From: Rhodopseudomonas boonkerdii
GTDB taxonomy: Bacteria; Pseudomonadota; Alphaproteobacteria; Rhizobiales; Xanthobacteraceae
Assembly (NCBI RefSeq): GCF_021184025.1
Contig: NZ_CP036537.1
Location: forward strand, 1,178,001 to 1,242,000
Length of the DNA stretch: 64,000 bases
Reading direction: 5' to 3'
Shown: positions 1-8,727 of the stretch, piece after piece
Position numbering within the stretch: the stretch's first letter is position 1
Layout: the number at the start of each line of letters is the position of its first letter
Notes under the pieces: model-generated
Seen by the model: only the letters and a program-made list of their open reading frames with translations
Told to the model about the DNA's origin: nothing
The model's database searches: none
Position numbers and translations under genes: made by a program

Positions 1-1
1 T

Positions 2-319
2 TTCGGAATTGGCGGCGGCTTCCTGATCGTGCCCGCGCTGATGCTGGCGACCGGCATGTCCATCATGAGCGCGATCTCGTCGTCGCTGGTCGCGGTCACA
101 GCCTTCGGTCTCACCACGGCGCTCAGCTATGCCTGGTCCGGGCTGATTTCCTGGACGCTTGCGCTGGTGTTCATCGTCGGAGGCATTGTCGGCGGGTTGG
201 TCGGGACCGCTGTGGCGCGCTCGTTGTCGGTACGGCGAGGCGCGCTGAACGTCGTTTTTGCGACTATCATTATCCTCGTGGCGCTCTATATGTTGGCCCG
301 CAACATCTATGTGACGTGA
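2..319 (+). CDS. TauE/SafE-family membrane exporter, C-terminal part
   Basis: The reading frame is already open at the left edge, so only the last 105 residues are present. The visible part begins with a glycine-rich FGIGGGFLIVPAL stretch, which is typical of the second repeat of the TauE/SafE (formerly DUF81) family. It continues with three hydrophobic helices and ends in a short cytoplasmic tail. Members are inner-membrane permeases thought to export sulfite, sulfonates or other small anions, but the substrate here cannot be read from the sequence. The stop lies 33 bases before the start of the DsbA-like gene on the same strand, so the two may be co-transcribed. The family call is fairly secure; the true start is outside the window. 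Confidence 0.85.
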   Translation, partial: FGIGGGFLIVPALMLATGMSIMSAISSSLVAVTAFGLTTALSYAWSGLISWTLALVFIVGGIVGGLVGTAVARSLSVRRGALNVVFATIIILVALYMLARNIYVT

Positions 320-352
320 CGATTGGCGCATGACGCGTCCGCGGAGAACATC

Positions 353-1024
353 ATGAGCGGCCGTAGCCTTCTTACTCTCGCACCCACGCGTCGGACCGCG
401 CTCGCCCTGGTTGGCGGAGCCATGTTGCTGGGTGTCGACCGTCGTGCGATGGCTGCGCCGGGCACCGATGAGGACGACGAAATCCTCAAGGAATCCCTTG
501 TGCTGCGCGATCCCGATATTCCGGCTTCGGGCAATCCGAAGGGCGACATTACCATCGTCGAATATTTCGACTATCAGTGCCCGTATTGCCGCAAGCTCGC
601 GCCGGATCTCCGTGCCGTGGTCAAGGAAGATGGCAATGTTCGGCTGGTGTCAAAGGACTGGGCGATCCTTGGCCCCGTTTCGGTCTACGCCGCAGGTCTG
701 GTGCTGGCGACGCGCTATCAGAACAGGTTCATCGAGGCGCAGGACGCACTGATCAGCCTCAACACCAAGCTGACCGAGCAGATCGCGCGCGATACGCTCG
801 CCAAGACCGGGATCGATGTCGAGCGAGCTCTTGCCGATCTGCAGACCAATCGCGCCGCTATCGCCGCGAAGCTCAAGCAGATCGACAAACAGGCGACAGC
901 TTTTGGCTTCCGCGGCACGCCTTCCTTCATCGTCGGGAAGTTCCGCATTCCGGGGCCGATCAGCAAGGAGCACTTCAAGCTGGCCATCGCCGATGCCCGT
1001 AAGGCAGTGGCCGAGAGGAAGTAA
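353..1024 (+). CDS. DsbA-family thiol oxidoreductase
   Basis: This 223-residue protein has a DsbA-type thioredoxin fold. The redox motif is C76-P-Y-C79 after the strand ITIVEYFDY, and a cis-proline loop (RGTPSFIV) lies near residue 190. It would act in the periplasm on cysteine pairs of exported proteins. The N-terminus has a twin-arginine-like TRRTALAL stretch followed by a hydrophobic segment and an AMAA cleavage region, so export by Sec or possibly Tat is expected. I chose ATG 353 because GGAG lies six bases upstream; an upstream in-frame TTG at 323 has no such support. A terminator hairpin follows the gene. Related Com1/BdbD-like proteins are common in this group, and the substrate is unknown. 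Confidence 0.88.
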   Translation: MSGRSLLTLAPTRRTALALVGGAMLLGVDRRAMAAPGTDEDDEILKESLVLRDPDIPASGNPKGDITIVEYFDYQCPYCRKLAPDLRAVVKEDGNVRLVSKDWAILGPVSVYAAGLVLATRYQNRFIEAQDALISLNTKLTEQIARDTLAKTGIDVERALADLQTNRAAIAAKLKQIDKQATAFGFRGTPSFIVGKFRIPGPISKEHFKLAIADARKAVAERK

Positions 1025-1034
1025 TCGGCAGATC

Positions 1035-1065
1035 AAAGCGCCCCGTCTTGAGACAGGGCGCTTTT
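1035..1065 (+). terminator. Rho-independent terminator after the DsbA-like gene
   Basis: An AAGCGCCC...GGGCGCTT stem with a short TTGA loop is followed directly by a run of four T. It starts 11 bases after the stop codon. Confidence 0.75.
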
Positions 1066-1131
1066 CGAGCCGGCTTGAACGGGTCTGGTTGATCTCTGTC
1101 TGGCCCTGGCGTGTTTCCCCCGCTAGCCGCG

Positions 1132-1347
1132 TTACGACTTCATCTGTGCCGTCAGTTTGGCCCAGTCATCCCTGGTCCGCGCCTTCAGCGCTTCCCAGTT
1201 GGTCTGGGCGACATCCCAATTAACGATGGTGCGGCGGTCCTGCGCGGTCTGGCCGTTTGCCACTGACGACGTCGCCATTGAGTCGTGCAGATAAACGCCG
1301 ATACCCAGGATCAGCGCACCCAGGATCATTCCGAAAATCGTCCGCAT
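1132..1347 (-). CDS. Small single-pass membrane protein, probably stress induced
   Basis: This 71-residue protein starts with a hydrophobic segment (residues 3-20, TIFGMILGALILGIGVY) and continues with a polar, helical C-terminal half containing two WD/WE positions. I do not recognise a named family. ATG 1347 is supported by GGAGG seven bases upstream; a longer frame reaching 1464 runs into low-quality sequence. A match to the EcfG promoter consensus lies at 1374-1399 on the same strand, so transcription would start about 20 bases before the start codon. A role in the envelope under general stress is an inference from the promoter only. Confidence 0.6.
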   Translation of the reverse strand: MRTIFGMILGALILGIGVYLHDSMATSSVANGQTAQDRRTIVNWDVAQTNWEALKARTRDDWAKLTAQMKS

Positions 1348-1373
1348 GACAAAAGCCTCCATTGAGCCCCGAC

Positions 1374-1399
1374 AACGCGGCGCGGAAGGCTTTGGTTCC
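1374..1399 (-). promoter_or_regulatory. EcfG-type (general stress sigma) promoter
   Basis: Read on the minus strand, the sequence is GGAAC, 17 bases, CGTT, which matches the alphaproteobacterial EcfG consensus (GGAAC-N16/17-CGTT). It ends 26 bases before the start codon of the 71-residue membrane protein. Confidence 0.6.
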
Positions 1400-1482
1400 G
1401 GCGCCGCCGCGCCGCTTCGTCGCAGTGCGGGAAGCGGGTGGGATTGATCTCTGTAAGGCGTCATGATGATCCTTCACCCACC

Positions 1483-2139
1483 ATGACCGTCCATCTCACC
1501 GATCAGTCCGCTCTCGAAGCCGCCATCCGGCAGCTGGTGAAGGACGATCCGCGTTTGAAACCCATTCTTGCAAAGGCCGGCATGCCGGCGCTGCGCCAGC
1601 GCGCGCCGGGCTTCGAGGGATTGGCGCAGATCGTCTGCGGACAGCAAGTCTCCGTTGCTGCAGCCGCGGCGATCTGGGGCCGGATTTCGGCGGCCTATGT
1701 GCCATTCGATCACCAAGCCATCCGCAAGGCGCGCACCGATCGACTCGGCCGGCTCGGTCTGTCGGCCGCGAAGATCAAGACGCTGAAGGCCATCGCGAAA
1801 GAACTCGTTGACGGACGCCTGAATCTCGATGTGTTGGCCGAGGAAGAGGCTGACGCTGCTCACAATGCGCTCGTCGCGCTGCATGGCATCGGTCCATGGA
1901 CGGCGGATGTGTATCTGCTGTTTTGTCTCGGCCATGGTGATGCCTGGCCGGCCGGCGATGTCGCCTTGCAGGAGGCCATCAAGGTCGGGCTTGGATTGAA
2001 TGAACGCCCGACCGTGAAGCAGATGGCGCCCCTCGCCGAGCCATGGCGCCCGCTGCGCGGCGCCGCAGCGCATCTGTGGTGGGCCTATTATCATGCGATC
2101 AAGAAGCGCGAGGGTGTGATCGCAGGGGCACCGGCATGA
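1483..2139 (+). CDS. DNA-3-methyladenine glycosylase II (AlkA-type, HhH-GPD)
   Basis: The 218-residue product is a HhH-GPD base-excision repair glycosylase that would remove alkylated purines such as 3-methyladenine. It has the helix-hairpin-helix LHGIGPWTADVYLLF at about residues 132-146 and the catalytic aspartate in the following AGDVALQ motif. An earlier GLAQIVCGQQVS segment is typical of the superfamily. It lacks the N-terminal TBP-like domain of E. coli AlkA, so it resembles the short bacterial AlkA group. ATG 1483 (MTVHLTDQ) gives the normal family start; the frame extends upstream to 1438 without support. It stands alone, 93 bases before the DUF2855 gene. Confidence 0.88.
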   Translation: MTVHLTDQSALEAAIRQLVKDDPRLKPILAKAGMPALRQRAPGFEGLAQIVCGQQVSVAAAAAIWGRISAAYVPFDHQAIRKARTDRLGRLGLSAAKIKTLKAIAKELVDGRLNLDVLAEEEADAAHNALVALHGIGPWTADVYLLFCLGHGDAWPAGDVALQEAIKVGLGLNERPTVKQMAPLAEPWRPLRGAAAHLWWAYYHAIKKREGVIAGAPA

Positions 2140-2232
2140 AACGTCGTTTGAAACGAACGTCGTTTTAAACGCCACTCCTGTCGCAATACGGACATCGCTG
2201 CTGGCGAAACTGCTCGTAAACAGGAGGCAGCG

Positions 2233-3327
2233 ATGAACAGCATCAAGCAATTCAACGTCGATAGAGCCGATTTCGAGCGGACATCACTGACGGAAGTTCC
2301 GCTGCCATCGCGCGAGGTGCTGCCGGATGATGGCCTGCTGGTGAAGATCGATCGCTTCGCCTTCACCGCCAACAATATCACCTATGCCATGCTCGGGGAT
2401 AGCATGAAATACTGGCAGCTGTTTCCTGCGCCGGATGGATTCGGCAACATTCCGGTGTGGGGCTTTGGCGATGTCATCGCCTCAAAGCATTCGCAGATCG
2501 AGGAAGGCGAGCGTCTGTTCGGCTATTTCCCGATGGCGACACATCTGGTGATCGAGGCAACCGATGTCAGCAAACGCGGTTTGCGCGATGGCGCGGCGCA
2601 CCGGCAGGGCGTCGCACCCGTCTACAATGCCTATGCCCGCGTCGGCGCTGATCCTGCATTCGCGGGTCGTCAGGGCGACTATCAGGCGCTGCTGCGGCCG
2701 CTGTTTATGCTGTCATTTCTCGTCGATGATTTTCTCGCGGAGGCTGAGTTTTTCGGAGCGCAACAGGTGGTCCTGTCGAGTGCATCCAGTAAAACGGCGT
2801 TCGGTTTGGCCCATCTGCTGCACACCGGGCGACCGTCGATCCGCGTGATCGGTTTCACCTCTGGTCGCCATAGCGCTTTCGCCGCGTCGCTCGGCTGCTA
2901 TCACGAGATCGTCCCCTATGATCGCATCGACACGTTGCTGCCGGAGCAGGCAACTGCTTTTGTCGATATGGCCGGCAATGCTGAGCTACGCAGCCGGCTG
3001 CATCGTCATTTTGGCGCCCGGCTCGTCTATAGCGGTCGGGTCGGCATGACCCATCAGGACACGGCCGAGGCCCACGATTTGCCCGGAGCCAAGCCGTCCT
3101 GGTTCTTCGCGCCGGATCAAATTCGCAAGCGCGCCAAGGAGTGGGGGCCGGGTGGTATCGATCAGCGCTTCAGCGCGGCCTGGGCCGGTTTGGTCCCGAT
3201 GCTGGAGAAATCCCTCACGATCGTTGAAGGGGGTGGCGTGGAAGCCGTCGAGGAGGTTTATCGCCAGACACTGGCAGGACAGGTCGCGCCAAGCGAAGGG
3301 CACATGGTTTCGCTGGTCGGGCGCTGA
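2233..3327 (+). CDS. DUF2855 family protein, MDR-like
   Basis: This full-length 364-residue protein matches the DUF2855 family by overall layout and by segments such as WGFGDVIASKHSQIEEGERLF. Family members look like medium-chain reductase relatives: an N-terminal GroES-like half and a C-terminal half with a Rossmann-like stretch (QQVVLSSASSKTAFGLAHLL, near residue 180). No zinc-ligand set of the alcohol dehydrogenases is visible. Substrate and reaction are unknown; reduction of an enoyl or carbonyl compound is possible. ATG 2233 follows GGAGG with a seven-base spacer. The next gene is convergent, only seven bases away. Confidence 0.75.
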   Translation: MNSIKQFNVDRADFERTSLTEVPLPSREVLPDDGLLVKIDRFAFTANNITYAMLGDSMKYWQLFPAPDGFGNIPVWGFGDVIASKHSQIEEGERLFGYFPMATHLVIEATDVSKRGLRDGAAHRQGVAPVYNAYARVGADPAFAGRQGDYQALLRPLFMLSFLVDDFLAEAEFFGAQQVVLSSASSKTAFGLAHLLHTGRPSIRVIGFTSGRHSAFAASLGCYHEIVPYDRIDTLLPEQATAFVDMAGNAELRSRLHRHFGARLVYSGRVGMTHQDTAEAHDLPGAKPSWFFAPDQIRKRAKEWGPGGIDQRFSAAWAGLVPMLEKSLTIVEGGGVEAVEEVYRQTLAGQVAPSEGHMVSLVGR

Positions 3328-3334
3328 TCGATCC

Positions 3335-5089
3335 TCACATCTCACCCAGCGCTTCCCGGCGCCGCTGCTCGGATTCTTCGGCATAGCGGCGCGTGGCATG
3401 CGCTTCCGACAGTGTGCCGACCACACGGTAACTTTCGGCCTCGACGACGGCGAGCGATTCCGCTTCGTTGCCTTCGAACACCACCATGGCATCCCGGATG
3501 TTCATCTCGGGATGCAGCACCACGTTCCGACAATGTAACAGGCTGTCGAGCCGGAATGCGCTGACGTCGGGTGAATGCGCCTCGGGCACGCTGGCGAGCC
3601 CGACATAGCTGCCTTCGGAGTCCACCACGACCACCTGATTCTTCGATCCGAGCGGAAATTTGGCGCGGAATTCATCGAGCGGCATGGTCGATTCCACGAT
3701 CGAAATATCCGGCCGCATCAAGCGCCGTACGGTGAGATCGCGGATCCAGCCGATATCGGCCGCGCTGCGGATCGTCTCGCCGCGCAGATGCAGGCGCCAG
3801 GTCGCAAAGGAGTAGCCGAACAGTTCGCGGGTGATTTGCGTGGAAATGATGACGGCCACCAGCACGGCCGTGGTGAGCCAGAGATTGCCGGTGGATTCCA
3901 GTGCGATGAAACTCATGGTGAGCGGCCCGCCGATCACCGATGCCGACAGCGCGCTCATGCCAATGATCGTATAGATATTCGGATCGATATTGATCTCGGG
4001 CCACAGCACATTGACGCCGGTGGCAAACAGATGGCCGCCGAGCGCACCGATGAACAACGAAGCGAAAAACAGACCGCCACGAAACCCTGTTCCCAGCGAG
4101 ATGATCGAGGCGATGGTCTTCAGCACCATTACGAAGGCGACCAGAGCGATCGGATAGGCGGTCATCCCGCCGAAATGCAGCGCGCCGTGACCGGATGACA
4201 TCACCTGCGGGGTCAGCAGTGCGAGGGCACCGACGCCGAGGCCGCCGAGAGCAGGCCGCAGAGGCGACCACAGGCGGAGCTTGGCGAGCAGCCATTCGCA
4301 CCAGGTCACCACGCGCATGATGCCGATGCCATAGGTCGCGGCGAACACCCCGAGCAGGGCGGCAACCGCGAGGTCATGACCCTGCACGTCACCGAATCGG
4401 CCGGCGACAACGCCGAGCGTGAGCGGAGAAAAGGAGTGGGCGACGAAATAGCCGGTGACGGCGGCGACGCCAACCGGCATCAGGCTTGCCGAGCTGTAGG
4501 CGCCGATCACCAGCTCGAAGGCGTAGAAGGCGCCGGCCAGCGGTGCTCCGAAGGCGCCGGCAATCGCCGCTGCGGCTCCGCAGCCCACCAGCACACGCTG
4601 GTCGGCACGGCGCAGATGGAACGCACGGCCGATCGAGGCACCGAGACCGCTGGCAAGCTGGGTGTAGCCGGCCTCCAGCCCTACCGAAGCACCGACGCCG
4701 CTCGACCAGACGGTCTGCAGCGAGACGATGATACTGCCGCGGAACGACATCCGGCCACCATAAAGTGCATTCGCCTCGATAGGATCGATCTCGCGGGACG
4801 GGCGCCAGCGCAGCAGCAACAGGAAGGCAATACCGAGCGCCAGTCCGCCGAGGGTGGGAACCAGCAATGCGCGCACCGGGTCGATCCAATACTGGCTCGA
4901 CAGCCGCTGGCCCCATTCGAGATTGAACAGCACGGCATGCAGCACGCTCACCATGGCGCTCATGCCGGCCACCACGAGGCCGCCAATCACGCCGATCGCC
5001 GCAGCCAGAAGCGCCAGGCTGGTTTCATGCGCGCGGACGAAGACGCGCAACCACTGCGGGGCCTCAAGATATCGTGACGAAGTGACCAT
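3335..5089 (-). CDS. CLC-family chloride channel/transporter with C-terminal CBS pair
   Basis: This 584-residue protein has the CLC membrane core (about residues 20-430) and a cytoplasmic CBS tandem in the last 130 residues. The gating glutamate region reads GVGASVGLEAGYTQ, so the external glutamate (E139) is kept although the canonical GREGP is altered. The first filter motif (GSGIP) is replaced by a DPIEAN segment. At the place of the internal proton glutamate there is FELV, where leucine follows E192, so the coupling glutamate seems absent. It may therefore conduct rather than exchange, but that is inference. I placed the start at ATG 5089 from the expected N-terminal length; the frame is open to 5239 and no strong ribosome site decides it. 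Confidence 0.82.
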   Translation of the reverse strand: MVTSSRYLEAPQWLRVFVRAHETSLALLAAAIGVIGGLVVAGMSAMVSVLHAVLFNLEWGQRLSSQYWIDPVRALLVPTLGGLALGIAFLLLLRWRPSREIDPIEANALYGGRMSFRGSIIVSLQTVWSSGVGASVGLEAGYTQLASGLGASIGRAFHLRRADQRVLVGCGAAAAIAGAFGAPLAGAFYAFELVIGAYSSASLMPVGVAAVTGYFVAHSFSPLTLGVVAGRFGDVQGHDLAVAALLGVFAATYGIGIMRVVTWCEWLLAKLRLWSPLRPALGGLGVGALALLTPQVMSSGHGALHFGGMTAYPIALVAFVMVLKTIASIISLGTGFRGGLFFASLFIGALGGHLFATGVNVLWPEINIDPNIYTIIGMSALSASVIGGPLTMSFIALESTGNLWLTTAVLVAVIISTQITRELFGYSFATWRLHLRGETIRSAADIGWIRDLTVRRLMRPDISIVESTMPLDEFRAKFPLGSKNQVVVVDSEGSYVGLASVPEAHSPDVSAFRLDSLLHCRNVVLHPEMNIRDAMVVFEGNEAESLAVVEAESYRVVGTLSEAHATRRYAEESEQRRREALGEM

Positions 5090-5315
5090 CGGGCGGCGTC
5101 CGGACGTGGCAGGCCTCGAGCAAGATGCGCGTCCCGCAGCTAGCGGCGGCCCTTCTCGCGAGACCACCCGATGTAGCGGAAAAGAACGGGATTGCGGCAT
5201 GCTTTTGCGGAGGGGATAGACCAGAGCTATGCCCTTCACAACCCTGTCACGCTGCCTGTAGTATGTGAAACGCAGGCTGCTTCGCGCAGTCGAATTGTGG
5301 AGCCAGGAGCGTTAC

Positions 5316-5873
5316 TTGAACGCACATGTCTCGCAAGGCGGCTGGCCGGTTCTGGTTCTCAATGCGGACTTCCGGCCGCTGAGCTACTATCCTTTGTCGC
5401 TTTGGTCGTGGCAGGACGCGGTCAAGGCGGTCTTTCTCGATCGTGTGAATATCGTAGCTCACTACGATCACGCGGTGCGGAGCCCTTCGGCCGATTTTCA
5501 GCTGCCGAGCGTCGTGTCGCTGAAGTCGTTCGTGAAGCCGACCACGCATCCGGCCTTCACGCGGTTCAATGTTTTCCTGCGCGATCGCTTCTCCTGCCAG
5601 TATTGCGGTTCGCGCGATGACCTCACCTTCGATCACATCATTCCGCGCTCGAAGGGTGGCCAGACCACTTGGGAAAACGTCGTCGCGGCATGCTCGCCCT
5701 GCAATCTGCGCAAGGGCAACTTGACCACTCATCAGGCCGGCATGTTCCCGCGCCAGACAGCATTCGCGCCAACCGTGCATCAGCTGCATCGCAACGGCCG
5801 GCTGTTCCCGCCGAACTATCTGCACCAGAGCTGGCTGGACTACCTGTATTGGGACACGGAACTCGATCCGTAA
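5316..5873 (+). CDS. HNH endonuclease family protein
   Basis: The 185-residue protein has a C-terminal HNH nuclease fold. Zinc ligands occur as CQYC and CSPC, the catalytic core is FDHIIPRSKGG, and an asparagine/CNLRKGN segment completes the motif. The N-terminal part (VLNADFRPLSYYPLSLWSW) is typical of a conserved alphaproteobacterial group that occurs outside restriction or intron loci, so a housekeeping nucleic-acid role is likely but unknown. I chose TTG 5316 because AGGAG lies six bases upstream and it matches the conserved NAHVSQGG start; an in-frame GTG at 5265 is possible. It is divergent from the CLC gene. Confidence 0.82.
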   Translation: MNAHVSQGGWPVLVLNADFRPLSYYPLSLWSWQDAVKAVFLDRVNIVAHYDHAVRSPSADFQLPSVVSLKSFVKPTTHPAFTRFNVFLRDRFSCQYCGSRDDLTFDHIIPRSKGGQTTWENVVAACSPCNLRKGNLTTHQAGMFPRQTAFAPTVHQLHRNGRLFPPNYLHQSWLDYLYWDTELDP

Positions 5874-6126
5874 GCGGTGCGGTCGCATCGCCCTCTGTCC
5901 GCGTGCGAGCTTCGGCTATCGCCTCACGCATCTACCGGACATCCCACGTGGAATCCCTTGCAGCTGTTTGGCACGGAATTGACAGCGTAAGCTGACATAG
6001 GCGGTTACGTACCGGTGGGCCTCGATGGATCTTTCGGTACTTGCTCTGCGGGTGGCAGAGCATTGATGTCGGTATTCGGCCGTGGTTATGGCTCCTGCAA
6101 GGCGCGCGGCCGAGCTGGAGGATATG

Positions 6127-7194
6127 ATGAGCGACAGGGTCGTCGATGACATCGTGGCTTTGCTTCCGCCTTTGCTGCAAGGGCTGGAGGCGCTCCAGTT
6201 CGTCGCGCGCAATCTGCATCCGCCGGCTTTCGATGCTGTCATGGAAGCAGTCGGGCAACCCGAGGCAGCGCTGCAGGCGGCGCGTGCGGATCTCGGCGAC
6301 TGGCCGGAGGAGTTCGCCGATCTGCGCCGCCATCTCGAAGCCGCGAGCGAAGCGGTGATTGCTGGCGTTGCCGGCTTGCACGCCGCCCGGCAGCCGGGCG
6401 GCGACATGACTATGGTGTTCCGCGCGCTGCGCCATTCTCCGCGGGCGCAGGAAGCGCTCTATGCGACCGGGGCGCGGCTTCCGCCGGTCAGCAGTTTCTT
6501 CCTGCCGCCTGCCTTGCGGGAAGATGGCGCGCTTGCCGAGCGACTGGCGCAGCCAGCGGCAGACGGCACCGGTGTGATCCATGGCGGCGTGCCCGGCGCG
6601 CGTGGCAGCTTCTCGCTTTACGTGCCCGAATACTACACGCCGGATCGCGCATGGCCGCTGGTGGTTGCTTTGCATGGCGGCACCGGTAACGGTCGCGCCT
6701 TTCTATGGAGCTGGCTTGCGGATGCCCGTGCCCGCGGGGCGATCGTGATCGCGCCGACGGCTGCCGGCAGCACATGGGCGCTGATGGGTGACGACCCCGA
6801 CACGCCGAACATCTCCCGTATCCTCGATCTCGTGCAGTCGCGCTATAGGATCGACGTCGCACGTCAGCTGCTCACCGGCATGAGCGATGGCGGCACATTT
6901 TGTTATGTTACCGGTCTGCGCGCCGAATCGTCCTTCACCCATCTGGCGCCGGTCTCAGCCACCTTCCATCCCCTGATGGCACAATTCGCCGACGCCGATC
7001 GCATCCACGGTTTGCCGATCCATCTCGTCCATGGCCGTCTCGACTGGATGTTTCCAGTGCAGACTGCACACGAAGCGCGAGATGCGCTGACAGTCGCGGG
7101 AGCGCACGTCAGCTACCGCGAATTCGATGACCTCAGCCACTGTTATCCCCGCGAGATCAATACAGTGCTGCTCGATTGGCTGGATGAACACTAG
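6127..7194 (+). CDS. Alpha/beta hydrolase (phospholipase/carboxylesterase type) with helical N-terminal extension
   Basis: The 355-residue protein has an alpha/beta-hydrolase domain in its last 215 residues. Visible elements are the oxyanion region LVVALHGGTGNG, the nucleophile elbow GMSDGG, an aspartate in HGRLDWMFP and a histidine in DDLSHCYP, so a complete triad is present. The first 140 residues are mostly helical and not part of the usual esterase; I do not recognise them. It may hydrolyse short acyl esters. ATG 6127 has GGAG six bases upstream; an adjacent ATG at 6124 is also possible. The pseudoprotease gene follows on the same strand after about 90 bases. Confidence 0.78.
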   Translation: MSDRVVDDIVALLPPLLQGLEALQFVARNLHPPAFDAVMEAVGQPEAALQAARADLGDWPEEFADLRRHLEAASEAVIAGVAGLHAARQPGGDMTMVFRALRHSPRAQEALYATGARLPPVSSFFLPPALREDGALAERLAQPAADGTGVIHGGVPGARGSFSLYVPEYYTPDRAWPLVVALHGGTGNGRAFLWSWLADARARGAIVIAPTAAGSTWALMGDDPDTPNISRILDLVQSRYRIDVARQLLTGMSDGGTFCYVTGLRAESSFTHLAPVSATFHPLMAQFADADRIHGLPIHLVHGRLDWMFPVQTAHEARDALTVAGAHVSYREFDDLSHCYPREINTVLLDWLDEH

Positions 7195-7283
7195 ATTGGG
7201 TGCCGATGCGGCCAGCGGGCTTTTGCAACGAAGGTCGGTTCCTATATGTTCGCAAGGCGGGCGATACGGACGAGGAGATCTGA

Positions 7284-8255
7284 ATGCCGTCATTGACCGA
7301 ATGGAAGGTGCCACCTGGCGTGCAGCCCCGTGCGGAAGATTTTGGCTTCGATCTCGACCGCGCGCTCGAAGCGGTGGTGGGCCTTCATTGCATCGTTCCT
7401 GAAGACGCCTTCACGGCGGAAACGCTCGGTACCGAGCGCGCCGGTAATGGCGTTCTGATCGACGACGGCCTCATTCTCACCATCGGCTATCTCATTACCG
7501 AGGCTGAAACCATCTGGGTCCATCTCGGCGACGGCAGCGTCGTGCCGGGCACGGTGCTCGGCGTCGATCAGGAAACGGGATTCGGCCTGGTCCAAGTGCT
7601 CGGCAAGATCGATGTCGCGCCGCTCAAGCTCGGCAATTCCAGTGCCGCCAAACCCGGCGATCGGGTGCTGATCGGCGGTGCCGGCGGGCGGGCGCGTTCG
7701 GTGTCCGGCAAGATCGCTGCGATCCAGGAATTTGCCGGCTACTGGGAATACCTCATCGAGGACGCATTCTTCACCCATCCGGCACATCCGAACTGGGGCG
7801 GCGCGGCGCTGATCGACAGCAAGGGCGCGCTGATCGGCATTGGCTCGCTGCAGATCGAGCGCGAGCAGGCTGGGCAAAACGAGCATCTCAACATGATCGT
7901 GCCAACCGATTTGTTGAAACCGGTACTCAATGACCTCCGCACGCTCGGTCGCGTCAACAAGCCGCCACGGCCTTGGCTCGGCCTTTATGCCGCCGAGGTC
8001 GAGGACAAGGTGGTTGTGGTCGGCGTCGCCAAGAGAGGTCCTGCGGCGCGGGCCGAGCTGAAGACCGGGGATGTCATTTTGGCAATCAACGGCGAGGAAG
8101 TTCGCGATTCCGCTACGTTTTACCGTGTCTTATGGGATCTCGGTATCGCGGGTTGTGACGTGCCGCTGACGCTCTATCGGGGTGGAGATACCTTTGACGT
8201 GGAGCTCGTCTCGACGGACCGGGCCCGCATGTTCAAGGCGCCGCGGCTGCATTGA
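7284..8255 (+). CDS. HtrA/S1C-like PDZ protein lacking the catalytic triad
   Basis: This 323-residue protein aligns with DegP/HtrA proteases over the trypsin-like domain (about residues 52-215) and one PDZ domain (about 228-312, WLGLYAAEV...GDVILAINGEEV). All three catalytic positions seem replaced. The usual TNxH is TIGY (Y69), the TDxA aspartate is TGFG (G99), and the GNSGGP serine is NWGGAA (W171). There is no signal peptide, unlike periplasmic HtrA, so a cytoplasmic scaffold or binding role is more likely than proteolysis. ATG 7284 follows GAGGAG with a six-base gap. Automatic pipelines would probably call it a serine protease. Confidence 0.82.
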   Translation: MPSLTEWKVPPGVQPRAEDFGFDLDRALEAVVGLHCIVPEDAFTAETLGTERAGNGVLIDDGLILTIGYLITEAETIWVHLGDGSVVPGTVLGVDQETGFGLVQVLGKIDVAPLKLGNSSAAKPGDRVLIGGAGGRARSVSGKIAAIQEFAGYWEYLIEDAFFTHPAHPNWGGAALIDSKGALIGIGSLQIEREQAGQNEHLNMIVPTDLLKPVLNDLRTLGRVNKPPRPWLGLYAAEVEDKVVVVGVAKRGPAARAELKTGDVILAINGEEVRDSATFYRVLWDLGIAGCDVPLTLYRGGDTFDVELVSTDRARMFKAPRLH

Positions 8256-8520
8256 GCGCCTGATGTTCGAAAACGGGTCCGAGGTCACTCGCTGTGTCGT
8301 GAACTGAGGCGATTTTGTGCACCACCCGGTGTCGGATCACCGTTCACTTGGCGGATGGAGCGATTGTGAATGGCTTCGCGATAGCTTGCGCTGCAAGCTA
8401 TCAGGATAAGATAAGGTTCAACTGATCTATTCCTGATTCGAGTCGCGTTTCGCAGTTTCTCGTTCATCCGCTTGGTTCCATGGCCGCCGCGAGGGCGCCA
8501 ATGCCCCGCTGAGGTTCCAG
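8256..8520. other. Intergenic region, nothing clear
   Basis: I see no convincing gene, repeat or terminator here. It presumably carries the promoter of the small zinc-ribbon gene that follows. A minus-strand frame at 8285-8467 has no family character or ribosome site. Confidence 0.4.
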
Positions 8521-8727
8521 ATGACGCATCGTCGGCACGGTAACGACAACATCCGTACCAGCCACCTCAAATGCAATCGTTGTCGCGCCCGCACTCAGCT
8601 CAAGTCGATCGATCAGTTCGACAGGTTCGAAACACGGTCATTCGCATGTGACCGCTGCGGCGCCGTTAATCTCGTCCGCGTGGATCAGCCACGGCCGCAG
8701 CGGATCGGAGATCATACGTTCTATTGA
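8521..8727 (+). CDS. Small zinc-ribbon-like protein
   Basis: The 68-residue product has two CxxC pairs, CNRC near residue 18 and CDRC near residue 43, which would form one zinc ribbon. The rest is basic and polar. I know no specific family, and no catalytic domain fits in this length; a nucleic-acid or protein binding role is a guess. ATG 8521 follows CTGAGG with a five-base gap. The spacing of the cysteine pairs and lack of shadowing by another gene argue that it is real. Confidence 0.5.
   Translation: MTHRRHGNDNIRTSHLKCNRCRARTQLKSIDQFDRFETRSFACDRCGAVNLVRVDQPRPQRIGDHTFY

Noticed and set aside
8285..8467. Small minus-strand frame
   Set aside because: No ribosome site, no family resemblance, and no conserved composition.
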